A stretch of DNA of 13,169 bases from JAWLCQ01 sp041687095 (GTDB lineage: Bacteria; Planctomycetota; Phycisphaerae; SM23-33): assembly GCA_041687095.1 (NCBI GenBank), contig JAWLCQ010000143.1, positions 1 to 13,169 on the forward strand, given 5' to 3'. Below are positions 1 through 6,220 of this stretch, piece by piece; position 1 is the stretch's first letter; every line of letters starts with the position of its first letter. The notes beneath the pieces were generated by a model. That model was given only the letters and a program-made list of their open reading frames with translations, had not been told where the DNA came from and did no database searches. A program made the position numbers and the translations under genes.

Positions 1-33
1 CGCCCCGCCGGCGCCATCTCCCGCCCCCGCCGG

Positions 34-307
34 GCTTGTCCCGGTGGAGCGAGGGTCGGGCCAGCTACAACGGCGGCCCCTGCCTCCTGCTGCTTCTTCT
101 TTTCGCCCCCGCCCGGCTCGTCCGGGTGGAGCGAGGGTCGGGACAGCTACGGCGGACCGAGCGGGCCGCGATGGCGGAGGGGGCGGTCCCGACCCTCGCT
201 CCCCTGGGGCAAGCCCAGGGGGGCAGCAGCAGAAGAAGAAGAAGAAGAAGAAACAGAAGGAAGACGACGCGGGTAGCTGGCCCGACCCTCGCTCCCCCGG
301 GACAAGC
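34..307. repeat. Inverted array of four ~35-bp units around a purine/pyrimidine core
   Basis: Four units share the core GGAGCGAGGGTCGGG. Two are in plus orientation (34-68 and 116-150) and two in minus orientation (about 186-214 and 273-307). The outermost pair, 34-68 and 273-307, are reverse complements over 35 bp with one mismatch. Inside them, a CTGCTGCTTCTTCTT tract (about 87-103) is mirrored by GCA and seven GAA triplets (about 223-252). The whole block could fold into one large imperfect hairpin. Its origin is unknown. No transposase or obvious target-site duplication is visible. Confidence 0.8.
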
Positions 308-422
308 CCGGGCGGGGGCGGCAGCGCCTCAGGCAAGGCAGCGGGGAGGGGGCAAGGCCGGTGGGGACGGGAAAGCCGGCAAGATGTGATGAAGAGCCAG
401 CCTTCCGCCAGCCGTCCGTGCC

Positions 423-428
423 TACAAT
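423..428 (+). promoter_or_regulatory. Candidate -10 element (TACAAT) for the IscA-like gene
   Basis: TACAAT lies 22 nt before the ATG at 451, with a good ribosome-binding sequence GGAGGTG (434-440) between them. The -35 region near 400-406 is weak (CCTTCC). The same CTACAAT heptamer precedes the gene at 6369, which supports it as a genuine promoter word in this genome. Confidence 0.5.
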
Positions 429-450
429 GCCGCGGAGGTGAAGAACACCT

Positions 451-762
451 ATGATGATTTTCCTGACTGACCGAGCCGCCGAGAAGATCCGGGGGCTGTT
501 CGAGCGGCATCAACTGTCCGATGAGGCGTGCCTGCGGGTCCTCCGCGGCGGGTGCGGGTGCGCGGGGTACTCCCTGGGCGTCGCCCCCGCCCCCGACGCC
601 AACGACGAGGTGTGCGAGAGCAACGGAATCCGGATCGCCTGCGACCGCGAACTCGCCGCCAAGGTCGACGGGACCGAGATCGACTTCGACGGCAAGCTGC
701 TGGGCAAGGGCTTTGTCATCCATAACCCGCACGACCCGTGCGGCTGCGAGTGCCGTGCGTGA
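451..762 (+). CDS. HesB/IscA-family iron-sulfur cluster assembly accessory protein
   Basis: This 103-residue protein matches the A-type Fe-S carrier family (IscA/ErpA/HesB), which accepts clusters and passes them to apo-enzymes in the cytoplasm. The N-terminus (MIFLTDRAAEKIRGL) is typical of the family. The three cysteines expected of the family are present: C35 in the GGCGCAGYSLG segment, and C97 and C99 in the C-terminal PCGC motif. C37 and C101 are extra cysteines. Length is normal. ATG 451 is preferred because GGAGGTG ends 10 nt upstream; ATG 454 is an alternative. The ferredoxin gene follows after 63 bp on the same strand, so co-transcription is plausible. Which A-type subfamily it belongs to cannot be settled by eye. 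Confidence 0.9.
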   Translation: MMIFLTDRAAEKIRGLFERHQLSDEACLRVLRGGCGCAGYSLGVAPAPDANDEVCESNGIRIACDRELAAKVDGTEIDFDGKLLGKGFVIHNPHDPCGCECRA

Positions 763-825
763 TCCCCCCTCCCCCCCGCGCGGCGGGGGCCCCGCGGATC
801 AAGCGGCCGAAAGGAACCCACCGGG

Positions 826-1149
826 GTGAGCCAGTACCGTGTGACCTACGAACCCAAGCACGTCACCGTCCCCGTCGAGCCCGAGCTGTACCCGTACAGC
901 CGCTACGGCCGGCCCGGATCGGTGTTGGACATCGCCCTGGCCAACGGGGTGCACATCGACCACGCCTGCGGCGGCCAGTTGACGTGCGGCATGTGCCGGG
1001 TCGTCGTCGAGCAGGGCGAGGAGAACCTCTCCCCGCGCTCGGGGCAGGAGGACGCGTACCTGAAGTACCTCGGCGTCCGCGACCCCGCCGTCCGCCTCGC
1101 CTGCCAGGCCGTCGTCCAGGGCGACGTCACCGTCCGCATCGGCCGCTAG
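826..1149 (+). CDS. ISC-type [2Fe-2S] ferredoxin
   Basis: The 107-residue product is a plant/adrenodoxin-fold ferredoxin, a soluble electron carrier. The cluster ligands are C48, C54, C57 and C93, in the pattern C-x5-C-x2-C followed by a distant Cys in RLACQ. This arrangement, with the QED segment between the last two ligands, resembles the Fdx protein of the ISC system more than photosynthetic ferredoxins. The start is GTG at 826, supported by AAGGAA (811-816) at a 9-nt spacing; no in-frame ATG fits as well. It lies 63 bp after the IscA-like gene, and the pairing of a carrier and a ferredoxin suggests a small Fe-S assembly unit. No iscS or iscU is visible in the window. Confidence 0.92.
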   Translation: MSQYRVTYEPKHVTVPVEPELYPYSRYGRPGSVLDIALANGVHIDHACGGQLTCGMCRVVVEQGEENLSPRSGQEDAYLKYLGVRDPAVRLACQAVVQGDVTVRIGR

Positions 1150-1205
1150 GCTTCGCAACGGGGGTGCGGTGCGCGGCAGGGGGGGCGTGCATCGCGGGGG
1201 GCGGG

Positions 1206-1215
1206 CGTGTAGCAT
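1206..1215 (+). promoter_or_regulatory. Promoter-like motif CGTGTAGCAT just before the DUF6504-like gene
   Basis: The hexamer TAGCAT (1210-1215) ends 7 nt before ATG 1223, the distance expected between a -10 box and a transcription start. A transcript would therefore begin at or near the start codon. The 10-mer differs by one base from CGTGTAGGAT (12828-12837), which sits at an equivalent place before rlmN. Confidence 0.45.
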
Positions 1216-1222
1216 GGCGGGC

Positions 1223-1546
1223 ATGGCCGAGTCCCCCGAATTCATCAGCGAACCGATCCTCCCCGTTCCCGGGCACACGCAGGCGGCGGGCATGGCGCGT
1301 GGGGAACCGGGGCTGCCCCTGCGCTTCACGTGGCGGGACGTGGAGTACCGCGTCGATCGCGTCCTGGAGACGTGGAAGACCTCCGGCCCCTGCCACCACG
1401 GCAGCGGGGAGATGTACCTCCGCCGCCACTGGTACCGCGTCGCCACCGACCCGCCGCTGGTGATGACGCTCTACTGCGAGCGCCAGGCCCGCACCGCCAA
1501 GCGCCCCAAGGCGCGATGGTTCCTCTACACCGTCGAGGGCGGCTGA
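1223..1546 (+). CDS. DUF6504-like small cytoplasmic protein
   Basis: This 107-residue protein has no known biochemical role. The N-terminal FISEPI, the FTWRDVEYRVDRVLETW block, the YLRRHWYRV segment and the C-terminal ARWFLYTVEGG follow the pattern I associate with DUF6504 proteins (F-x-W-x3-Y-x-V-x2-VL-x2-W, then a short beta-rich tail). No signal peptide or membrane segment is present. I chose ATG 1223 because a -10-like TAGCAT ends 7 nt upstream; ATG 1214 would add three residues. No clear Shine-Dalgarno sequence is present for either. The last 22 bp overlap the end of the convergent GntR gene. The family assignment is from memory of the pattern and moderately sure. Confidence 0.7.
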   Translation: MAESPEFISEPILPVPGHTQAAGMARGEPGLPLRFTWRDVEYRVDRVLETWKTSGPCHHGSGEMYLRRHWYRVATDPPLVMTLYCERQARTAKRPKARWFLYTVEGG

Positions 1547-2268
1547 GCCCCGCCCTTGGGCGTCATGAGCCACTGGGCCAGGTGGCTGCGGAGGAACGCC
1601 CTCGCCGACTCCGCGTCCCGCCGCGACAGCGCCTCGCAGATCGTGCGATGCGCCCACACCGACCGCTTGAGTTCCTGCGCCCGCTCCTCGCTGTCCATCC
1701 GCTCCAGCCGCTCCTCCCGCTTCTCCTTCCACTGACGGAAGTACTCCTCCAGCACGTAGTGCATGCCCGCGATCAGCGGGTTGCCCGTCATCTCCAGGAT
1801 CGTGCTGTGGAAGGCGCTGTCGATGAAGACGATCATGATCCCGGGGGCGTTTTCGCTGACGGCGAGGGCGTACTCCTTCTCCAGCGACTGGAGCTGGCGG
1901 AGTTGCTGCGGGGTGGCGTTGGCGGCCGCGATGTCCACCGCCCCCACCTCGATGGCGAACCGCGCCTGGGCCACGTCGCGGAAGTGCTTGGGCGAGCGGC
2001 CGTAGAAGGCGAAGCTGCGGCGCAGCAGCACCATGGGGTTGGGGCTGGCGACCATGAGGCCCTTGCGGCGAAGCGGCTGGAGGACCCCCAGCTCCTGCAG
2101 GCGGCTGACGGCCTCGCGGACCACGCTGCGGGAAATGCCATACCTTTCACAGATGTCGGCCTCGGTCCCGAAGAGGTCGCCCTCCGCAAGGCCCCGGCGC
2201 TCGATCTCTGCGCAAATGCTGTCGGAGAGGATCGCCACCTGGTTCGCGGCCTTAAGATCTGTCTTCAT
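1525..2268 (-). CDS. FadR-subfamily GntR transcriptional regulator
   Basis: This 247-residue protein has a winged helix at about residues 10-75 (TEADICERYGISRSVVREAVSRLQELGVL is the recognition region) and an all-helical FCD effector domain at about 95-235. The expected metal-binding set of FCD domains is present: D150 and H154 in the D-x3-H motif, then H207 and H229. Such proteins usually sense small organic acids and repress neighbouring genes. ATG 2268 is supported by AAAGG (2278-2282) at 9 nt. The gene is divergent from pflB with 306 bp between them, so control of pflBA and of itself is the obvious hypothesis. The effector (pyruvate, lactate or another acid) cannot be read from sequence. 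Its 3' end overlaps the DUF6504-like gene by 22 bp. Confidence 0.93.
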   Translation of the reverse strand: MKTDLKAANQVAILSDSICAEIERRGLAEGDLFGTEADICERYGISRSVVREAVSRLQELGVLQPLRRKGLMVASPNPMVLLRRSFAFYGRSPKHFRDVAQARFAIEVGAVDIAAANATPQQLRQLQSLEKEYALAVSENAPGIMIVFIDSAFHSTILEMTGNPLIAGMHYVLEEYFRQWKEKREERLERMDSEERAQELKRSVWAHRTICEALSRRDAESARAFLRSHLAQWLMTPKGGAQPPSTV

Positions 2269-2323
2269 CGCCTGTTACCTTTCGACGCCGGCCGGGCTCT
2301 CGCCCCGCGCCGTGACGTGGATT

Positions 2324-2351
2324 CTGCAGACTGCTAGTGTATCGTCTGCAG
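2324..2351. promoter_or_regulatory. Perfect 8-bp inverted repeat over the gntR promoter
   Basis: CTGCAGAC (2324-2331) and GTCTGCAG (2344-2351) are perfect inverted arms separated by 12 bp. On the minus strand the spacer contains TACACT (2336-2341), a candidate -10 box for gntR. A regulator bound here would block that promoter, which fits autoregulation. It could also form a stem-loop in the gntR leader. The binding protein is unknown. Confidence 0.55.
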
Positions 2352-2366
2352 CGCCTTTTGTGTCAC
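2336..2366 (-). promoter_or_regulatory. Candidate gntR promoter
   Basis: Reading the minus strand, GTGACA (2361-2366) and TACACT (2336-2341) resemble -35 and -10 boxes with a slightly long 19-bp spacer. The -10 lies about 68 nt before the gntR ATG at 2268 and inside the 8-bp dyad. Confidence 0.4.
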
Positions 2367-2387
2367 AGCAATTGTCTTACTTTTTCT

Positions 2388-2454
2388 TTGACATCCAACC
2401 GATCCTATTGCATGATGATATGGCATCGGGAGGCACCCATCGGGGCGCTATACT
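2388..2454 (+). promoter_or_regulatory. Candidate pflB promoter elements
   Basis: A consensus -35 box, TTGACA (2388-2393), is followed at 17 bp by CATGAT (2411-2416), a four-of-six -10 box. Farther on, TATACT (2449-2454) is a better -10 hexamer but lacks a good -35 at the normal distance. Either would give a long 5' leader (about 110-150 nt) before pflB. I cannot decide between them. Confidence 0.45.
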
Positions 2455-2464
2455 GCCTGAGCCG

Positions 2465-2481
2465 ATGATTATATCATACAA
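2465..2481. promoter_or_regulatory. Overlapping palindromes, candidate pflB operator
   Basis: ATGATTATATCAT (2465-2477) has perfect 5-bp arms around a 3-bp centre. Shifted by four bases, TTATATCATACAA (2469-2481) is a 13-bp palindrome with one mismatched pair; read on the minus strand it is TTGTAT-G-ATATAA, of the type bound by several GntR regulators. It lies just after TATACT and would start close to that promoter's transcription start. Confidence 0.5.
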
Positions 2482-2558
2482 TTCGTCCGTGCGGCCCCGG
2501 TGTTGCCGCCGGGCGGCCCCTCGGGGGTCGCGGGGCCAACGGACGGATGACCTGAACC

Positions 2559-2565
2559 GAGGGAG
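2559..2565 (+). promoter_or_regulatory. Ribosome-binding site deciding the pflB start
   Basis: GAGGGAG ends 9 nt before ATG 2575 but only 3 nt before the in-frame ATG 2569. The spacing favours 2575 as the start. Confidence 0.6.
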
Positions 2566-2574
2566 CGAATGCCC

Positions 2575-4845
2575 ATGACCGAGATCCTCGCCACACTCGA
2601 CGCCGCCATTCATAACGCCGGGCCCTGGCGCGGGTTCTCGATCGGCCGCTGGTGCGACGAGGCCGACGTCCGCGACGTCATCCAGTCCAACTACGCGCCC
2701 TACGACGGCGACGAGTCCTTCCTCGCCGCCCCCACCGCCCGCACGCTCGAACTCCGCGGGCAGCTCGACGCCCTCCGCCGCCGCGAGAGCGAGTCCGGGG
2801 GCGTCCTCGACGTCGCCGCCGACCGCCCCTCCTCGCTCCTCGCCTGGGGAGCGGGCTACCTCGACCGCTCCCGCGAGATCATCGTCGGCCTGCAGACCGA
2901 CGAGCCCCTCAAGCGGGCCATCCATCCCCGCGGGGGCATCCGCATGGTCCGCCAGGCGTGCGACGCGTACGGGCACCCGCTGTCGAGCGAGGTCGAGCAC
3001 GAGTATACCCACGAGCACACCACGCACAACGACGCCGTCTTCGCCGCCTACACCCCCGAGATGCGCTCTGCGCGGCGGTGCGGGATCATCACGGGCCTGC
3101 CCGACGCGTACGGCCGGGGGCGGATCATCGGCGACTACCGCCGCGTCGCCCTCTACGGGGTGGGCCGCCTGATCGCCTGGAAGCGCCGCGACCTCGCCGC
3201 CCTCGCCACCCGCCCCGCCGCCGAGGACACCGACCGCCGCCGCCACGAACTCGCCCAGGAGATCCAGTCCCTGCACGACCTGCAGGCGATGGCCGCCCGC
3301 TACGGGTACGACATCTCCCGCCCCGCCGCCGACGCCCGCCAGGCCGTCCAGTGGGTCTACTTCGCCTACCTGGGCGCCATCAAGGAGCAGAACGGGGCCG
3401 CCATGTCCCTCGGCCGCGTCAGCACGTTCCTCGACATCTACCTCCAGCGCGACCTGGAGGACGGGGCGCTCGACGAGCCCGCCGCGCAGGAGCTTATCGA
3501 CGATTTCGTCCTCAAGCTCCGCATGGCCCGCATGCTCCGCACCCCGGAGTACGACGAACTCTTCGCGGGCGACCCCATGTGGATCACCGAGGCCATCGGG
3601 GGCGTGGGCCTCGACGGGCGCCCGCTGGTCACCCGCACGAGCTTCCGCTTCCTGCACACGCTGTACACGCTCTCGCCCGCGCCCGAGCCCAACCTCACGG
3701 TCCTCTGGTCGCGCGAGCTGCCCCCCGCCTTCCGCCGCTACTGCACGCAGGTCTCCCTCGACACCGACTCCATCCAGTACGAGAGCGACGACCTGATGCG
3801 GGAGCGCTACGGGGACGACTACGGGATCGCCTGCTGCGTGTCGGCGATGCGGATCGGGCGACAGATGCAGTTCTTCGGGGCCCGAATGAACCTGCCCAAG
3901 GCGCTGCTGCTGGCGCTCAACGGCGGGCGGGACGAGATCAGCGGGGAGCCCGTCGCACCCGAAACCGAACCCGTGGGCGACGGTGCCCTGGACTACGACG
4001 ACGTCCGCTCCCGCCTCGACGCGGTCCTGCAGTGGCTCGCGGAGCTGTACGTCGAAACGATGAACGTCATCCACGACGCCCACGACCGCTGCAGCTATGA
4101 GGCCCTGCAGATGGCGCTGCACGACACCGACGTCGAGCGCTCGATGGCCTTCGGGATCGCGGGCCTGTCCGTGCTCGCCGACTCCCTCTCGGCCATCCGC
4201 CACGCCCGCGTCACGCCCGTCCGCGACGCGCGGGGGCTCATCAGCGACTTCCGCATCGAGGGCGACTACCCCGCGTTCGGGAACGACGACGACCGCGTCG
4301 ACGCCCTCGCCGTCGAACTCGTCCGCGACTTCCACTCCGCCCTCGCCCGCCACCGCACCTACCGCAATGCGGAGCACACGCTCTCGGTCCTGACGATCAC
4401 GTCCAACGTGGTCTACGGGCAGAAGACCGGCGGGACGCCCGACGGGCGCAAGCACGGGGAGCCCTTCGCCCCCGGGGCCAACCCCATGCACCACCGCGAG
4501 CGCAGCGGGGCGCTGGCGTCGCTGAACTCCGTCGCCAAGCTCCCCTACGACTCCTGCCGCGACGGGATCTCCTGCACCTTCACCGTCACCCCCGCCACGC
4601 TGGGGCGGACGGTGTCGCAGCGGTGCAACGTGCTGCAGTGCATCCTCAACGGGTACTTCGCGCAGGGCGGGCAGCACCTGAACGTCAACGTCCTCGACCG
4701 CGCCAAGCTCGTCGACGCCATGCACCACCCCCAGCGGTACCCGAACCTGACGCTCCGCGTCTCGGGCTACGCGGTGAACTTCCACTCGCTCTCCCGCGAG
4801 CAGCAGGAGGAGGTTGTCGCGAGGACGTTCCATGATCGGCTGTGA
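2575..4845 (+). CDS. pflB: Formate C-acetyltransferase (pyruvate formate-lyase)
   Basis: This 756-residue glycyl radical enzyme converts pyruvate and CoA to acetyl-CoA and formate, the key non-oxidative route for pyruvate in anaerobic fermentation. It resembles E. coli PflB along its whole length, not merely a generic glycyl radical enzyme. Visible are the GLPDAYGRGRIIGDYRR block, the catalytic cysteine pair C420-C421 in IACCVSAM, QMQFFGARMNLPK, and the ITSNVVYGQKTGGTPDGRK block. The C-terminal RVSGYAVNF motif has the radical-bearing glycine at G731, 25 residues from the end. The adjacent double cysteine is diagnostic of true PFL as opposed to glycerol or choline lyases. ATG 2575 is chosen on ribosome-site spacing; ATG 2569 adds two residues. 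pflA lies 202 bp downstream with a structured repeat between them. Confidence 0.97.
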   Translation: MTEILATLDAAIHNAGPWRGFSIGRWCDEADVRDVIQSNYAPYDGDESFLAAPTARTLELRGQLDALRRRESESGGVLDVAADRPSSLLAWGAGYLDRSREIIVGLQTDEPLKRAIHPRGGIRMVRQACDAYGHPLSSEVEHEYTHEHTTHNDAVFAAYTPEMRSARRCGIITGLPDAYGRGRIIGDYRRVALYGVGRLIAWKRRDLAALATRPAAEDTDRRRHELAQEIQSLHDLQAMAARYGYDISRPAADARQAVQWVYFAYLGAIKEQNGAAMSLGRVSTFLDIYLQRDLEDGALDEPAAQELIDDFVLKLRMARMLRTPEYDELFAGDPMWITEAIGGVGLDGRPLVTRTSFRFLHTLYTLSPAPEPNLTVLWSRELPPAFRRYCTQVSLDTDSIQYESDDLMRERYGDDYGIACCVSAMRIGRQMQFFGARMNLPKALLLALNGGRDEISGEPVAPETEPVGDGALDYDDVRSRLDAVLQWLAELYVETMNVIHDAHDRCSYEALQMALHDTDVERSMAFGIAGLSVLADSLSAIRHARVTPVRDARGLISDFRIEGDYPAFGNDDDRVDALAVELVRDFHSALARHRTYRNAEHTLSVLTITSNVVYGQKTGGTPDGRKHGEPFAPGANPMHHRERSGALASLNSVAKLPYDSCRDGISCTFTVTPATLGRTVSQRCNVLQCILNGYFAQGGQHLNVNVLDRAKLVDAMHHPQRYPNLTLRVSGYAVNFHSLSREQQEEVVARTFHDRL

Positions 4846-4869
4846 TCGCGCCGGCGGCGCCGGCGAAGC

Positions 4870-5030
4870 GATCAGCTATCAGCTTTCAGCGATCAGCTAT
4901 CAGCTGTCAGCTAGAAGAAGAAGCGTCGGGTGCCGTGGTTTGCGGAGCGCAGCGAAGCAACCACGTCTTCGGCTGATGGCTGACTGCTGATAGCTGATAG
5001 CTGAGTGCTGAGTGCTGAGTGCTGATAGCT
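4870..5030. repeat. Inverted heptamer arrays around a hairpin core, between pflB and pflA
   Basis: Six in-phase heptamers of form NNTCAGC occupy 4870-4911. Eight in-phase heptamers of the inverse form GCTGANN occupy 4972-5027, followed by GCT. The 60-bp core (4912-4971) has its own stem, CGTGGTT (4934-4940) with AACCACG (4959-4965). The whole block can form one large cruciform or RNA hairpin inside the pflB-pflA message. Heptanucleotide tandem repeats called STRRs are known from filamentous cyanobacteria; whether these are related is unknown. A palindromic CGCCGGCG-rich stretch (about 4848-4866) lies just before it. Confidence 0.88.
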
Positions 5031-5047
5031 CCTTCAAGGACCCCCAC

Positions 5048-5878
5048 ATGACCGGCCGCATTCATTCCATCGAGACGCTGGGCGCCCTGGACGGACCCGG
5101 CACGCGCTGCGTGGTGTTCCTGCAGGGCTGCCCCCTCCGCTGCCGCTACTGCCACAACCCCGACACCTGGGACGTCCGCGGGGGAACGGAGATGTCCGTG
5201 GGCGAGGTCGTCGCCCGCGTCTCGCGCTGTCGGCCGTACTTCGGGGACGCGGGGGGGCTCACCCTCTCCGGGGGCGAGCCGCTCGCCCAGGCGCACTTCT
5301 GCACCGAGGTCCTCTCCGCCTGCCGCGACCGCAAGATCCACACCGCCCTCGATACCGCCGGGGGGCCCCGCACCCCCACCGTCCAGGGCGCCGTCGCACT
5401 CGCCGACCTCGTCCTGCTGGACGTCAAGCACACCGACCCCTCCGCCTACCGCGACCTCACGGGCGCGTCGCTGGCGCTGACGCTCGCCTTCCTCGACCAC
5501 CTCACCGCCATCGGCAAGCCCTTCTGGGTCCGCCAGGTCATCGTGCCCGGGATCACGGACTCCCCCGCACAGGTGGCGGCCCTCGCGAGGCTGCTGACGG
5601 GGCGCCCGTCGCTCCAGCGCGTCGAGCTGCTGCCGTACCACTCCATGGCGAGGAGCAAGTGGGCCGCCTTGAACCGCCCCTACCCGCTGGCCGGCACGCC
5701 GGACCTGCCCGCCGCCGCCCTGCCCGCCCTGGAAGCCATCCTCGCCGCCCACGGCCTGCCCGTCTGCGAGAACGAGCCCGACCCGGAGAAAATCGCCGAT
5801 GGCGGCTCGCCGATCGCGGATGGCGAATCCCGGGTCGCGGATGCAGCCGACGCCTGCGCGAACGTTCCCACGGTGTGA
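5048..5878 (+). CDS. pflA: Pyruvate formate-lyase activating enzyme (radical SAM)
   Basis: This 276-residue enzyme uses a [4Fe-4S] cluster and S-adenosylmethionine to install the glycyl radical on PflB. The cluster motif is C28-x3-C32-x2-C35, followed by HNPDTWD as in E. coli PflA. The SAM-binding GGEP motif is at residues 75-78, and DVKHTD and VRQVIVPGITD segments follow. ATG 5048 has AAGGA (5036-5040) at 7 nt. The open frame extends upstream to 5012, but that part is the heptamer repeat. The family core ends near residue 240. The last 30 or so residues are an extension that includes three 7-residue repeats (IADGGSP, IADGESR, VADAADA) and looks like captured repeat DNA. The position next to pflB fixes its role well. 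Confidence 0.95.
   Translation: MTGRIHSIETLGALDGPGTRCVVFLQGCPLRCRYCHNPDTWDVRGGTEMSVGEVVARVSRCRPYFGDAGGLTLSGGEPLAQAHFCTEVLSACRDRKIHTALDTAGGPRTPTVQGAVALADLVLLDVKHTDPSAYRDLTGASLALTLAFLDHLTAIGKPFWVRQVIVPGITDSPAQVAALARLLTGRPSLQRVELLPYHSMARSKWAALNRPYPLAGTPDLPAAALPALEAILAAHGLPVCENEPDPEKIADGGSPIADGESRVADAADACANVPTV
5792..5854 (+). repeat. Three 21-bp tandem repeats forming the PflA tail
   Basis: Units 5792-5812, 5813-5833 and 5834-5854 encode IADGGSP, IADGESR and VADAADA. The shared DNA core is ATCGC(C/G)GATGGCG, decaying in the third unit. They fall beyond the conserved activase domain, so they probably represent an intergenic repeat read in frame until the TGA at 5876-5878. Confidence 0.65.
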
Positions 5879-5905
5879 GGGCTGCAAACGTCTGCGCTGC
5901 CTCGA

Positions 5906-5970
5906 GCGCGTGCGTTACCCCAGGCGCGTGCGTTGCCCCAAGCGCGTGCGTTGCCCCAAGCGCGTGCGTT
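5906..5970 (+). repeat. 18-bp tandem array abutting the 175-bp element
   Basis: The units 5906-5923, 5924-5941 and 5942-5959 have the form GCGCGTGCGTTGCCCCAA. The second and third are identical and the first differs by two bases. A fourth partial unit, 5960-5970, runs straight into the end hairpin of the 175-bp element. The minus-strand frame reads NARAWG repeats, which is an artefact of an 18-bp period. Confidence 0.85.
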
Positions 5971-6141
5971 GGGGGTCTCCTGACCCCCAACGTCCTGGAA
6001 CGCCAACGAATGCTTCCGCGACAGCGTTATGGCGGCGCTTCGGTCGCGGCGGCCGCCGCCGCGAAGGGGGCGCTCCAACGACGCTGCCGCGGAGGCGCCC
6101 CTCGCCCCTCCGGGACGACGGGGGTCAGGAGACCCCCGTCG
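5967..6141 (+). mobile_element. 175-bp palindromic repeat element, copy 1 (REPIN/MITE-like)
   Basis: Each end is a perfect hairpin. At 5967-5992, 11-bp arms CGTTGGGGGTC/GACCCCCAACG surround a TCCT loop. At 6116-6141, arms CGACGGGGGTC/GACCCCCGTCG surround AGGA. The interior is also an imperfect palindrome (for example TCCGCGACAGCGT against ACGCTGCCGCGGA, and a GCGGCGGCCGCCGC centre). A second copy of exactly the same length lies inverted at 10255-10429; by eye there are about 14 mismatches in 175 positions and no gaps. It encodes no protein, so any mobility would need a transposase elsewhere. No target duplication is evident. Confidence 0.8.
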
Positions 6142-6220
6142 CAGGAGGTGGGGGTCAGAAGGTGGGGCGGATGGGGACCCGCCGCGGAGACATTCGCACC
6201 GACGTTTCTGGTCCCCAATC

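Larger units (their letters stand above)
1..450. other. Non-coding repeat-rich leader before the Fe-S gene
   Basis: I see no credible gene here. The two open frames that cross the region (36-389 and 44-454) overlap each other and encode only low-complexity Arg/Gly/Pro/Lys sequence. They run through repeats on both sides, so I treat them as chance frames of GC-rich DNA. The contents are a four-unit inverted repeat (34-307), a GCA/GAA microsatellite (about 223-252) and a promoter-like hexamer (423-428) for the gene at 451. Confidence 0.6.
2269..2574. promoter_or_regulatory. Divergent gntR-pflB control region
   Basis: This 306-bp stretch is non-coding and noticeably more AT-rich in its middle (about 2335-2485) than anything else in the window, which fits a bidirectional promoter region. 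It contains an 8-bp dyad at 2324-2351, a TTGACA box at 2388-2393, a TATACT box at 2449-2454, two overlapping dyads at 2465-2481, and the TTGTCTTACTT sequence at 2372-2382. The last matches five of six fixed positions of the TNGT-N3-ACNA operator pattern reported for FadR-type GntR proteins. Confidence 0.65.

Noticed and set aside
36..454. Two overlapping plus-strand open frames of 117 and 136 codons
   Set aside because: They are low-complexity Arg/Lys/Pro/Gly sequence crossing inverted repeats and a GAA microsatellite, with no recognisable family and no ribosome site.
2465..2477. FNR box upstream of pflB
   Set aside because: The arms ATGAT/ATCAT are separated by 3 bp; the FNR consensus TTGAT-N4-ATCAA needs 4 bp and a T/A outer pair that is missing.
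2377..4833. An 818-codon minus-strand open frame opposite pflB
   Set aside because: It is the codon-position mirror of a high-GC gene (rich in V, G, D, A, R) and lies opposite an unambiguous PflB; the composition is typical of an antisense shadow.
4870..5030. Possible CRISPR or riboswitch between pflB and pflA
   Set aside because: Heptamers are contiguous without spacers, and the structure is explained by inverted simple repeats. No known riboswitch motif was recognised.
5906..5970. Possible CRISPR array
   Set aside because: Units are 18 bp and directly adjacent with no spacers, and there are no cas genes.
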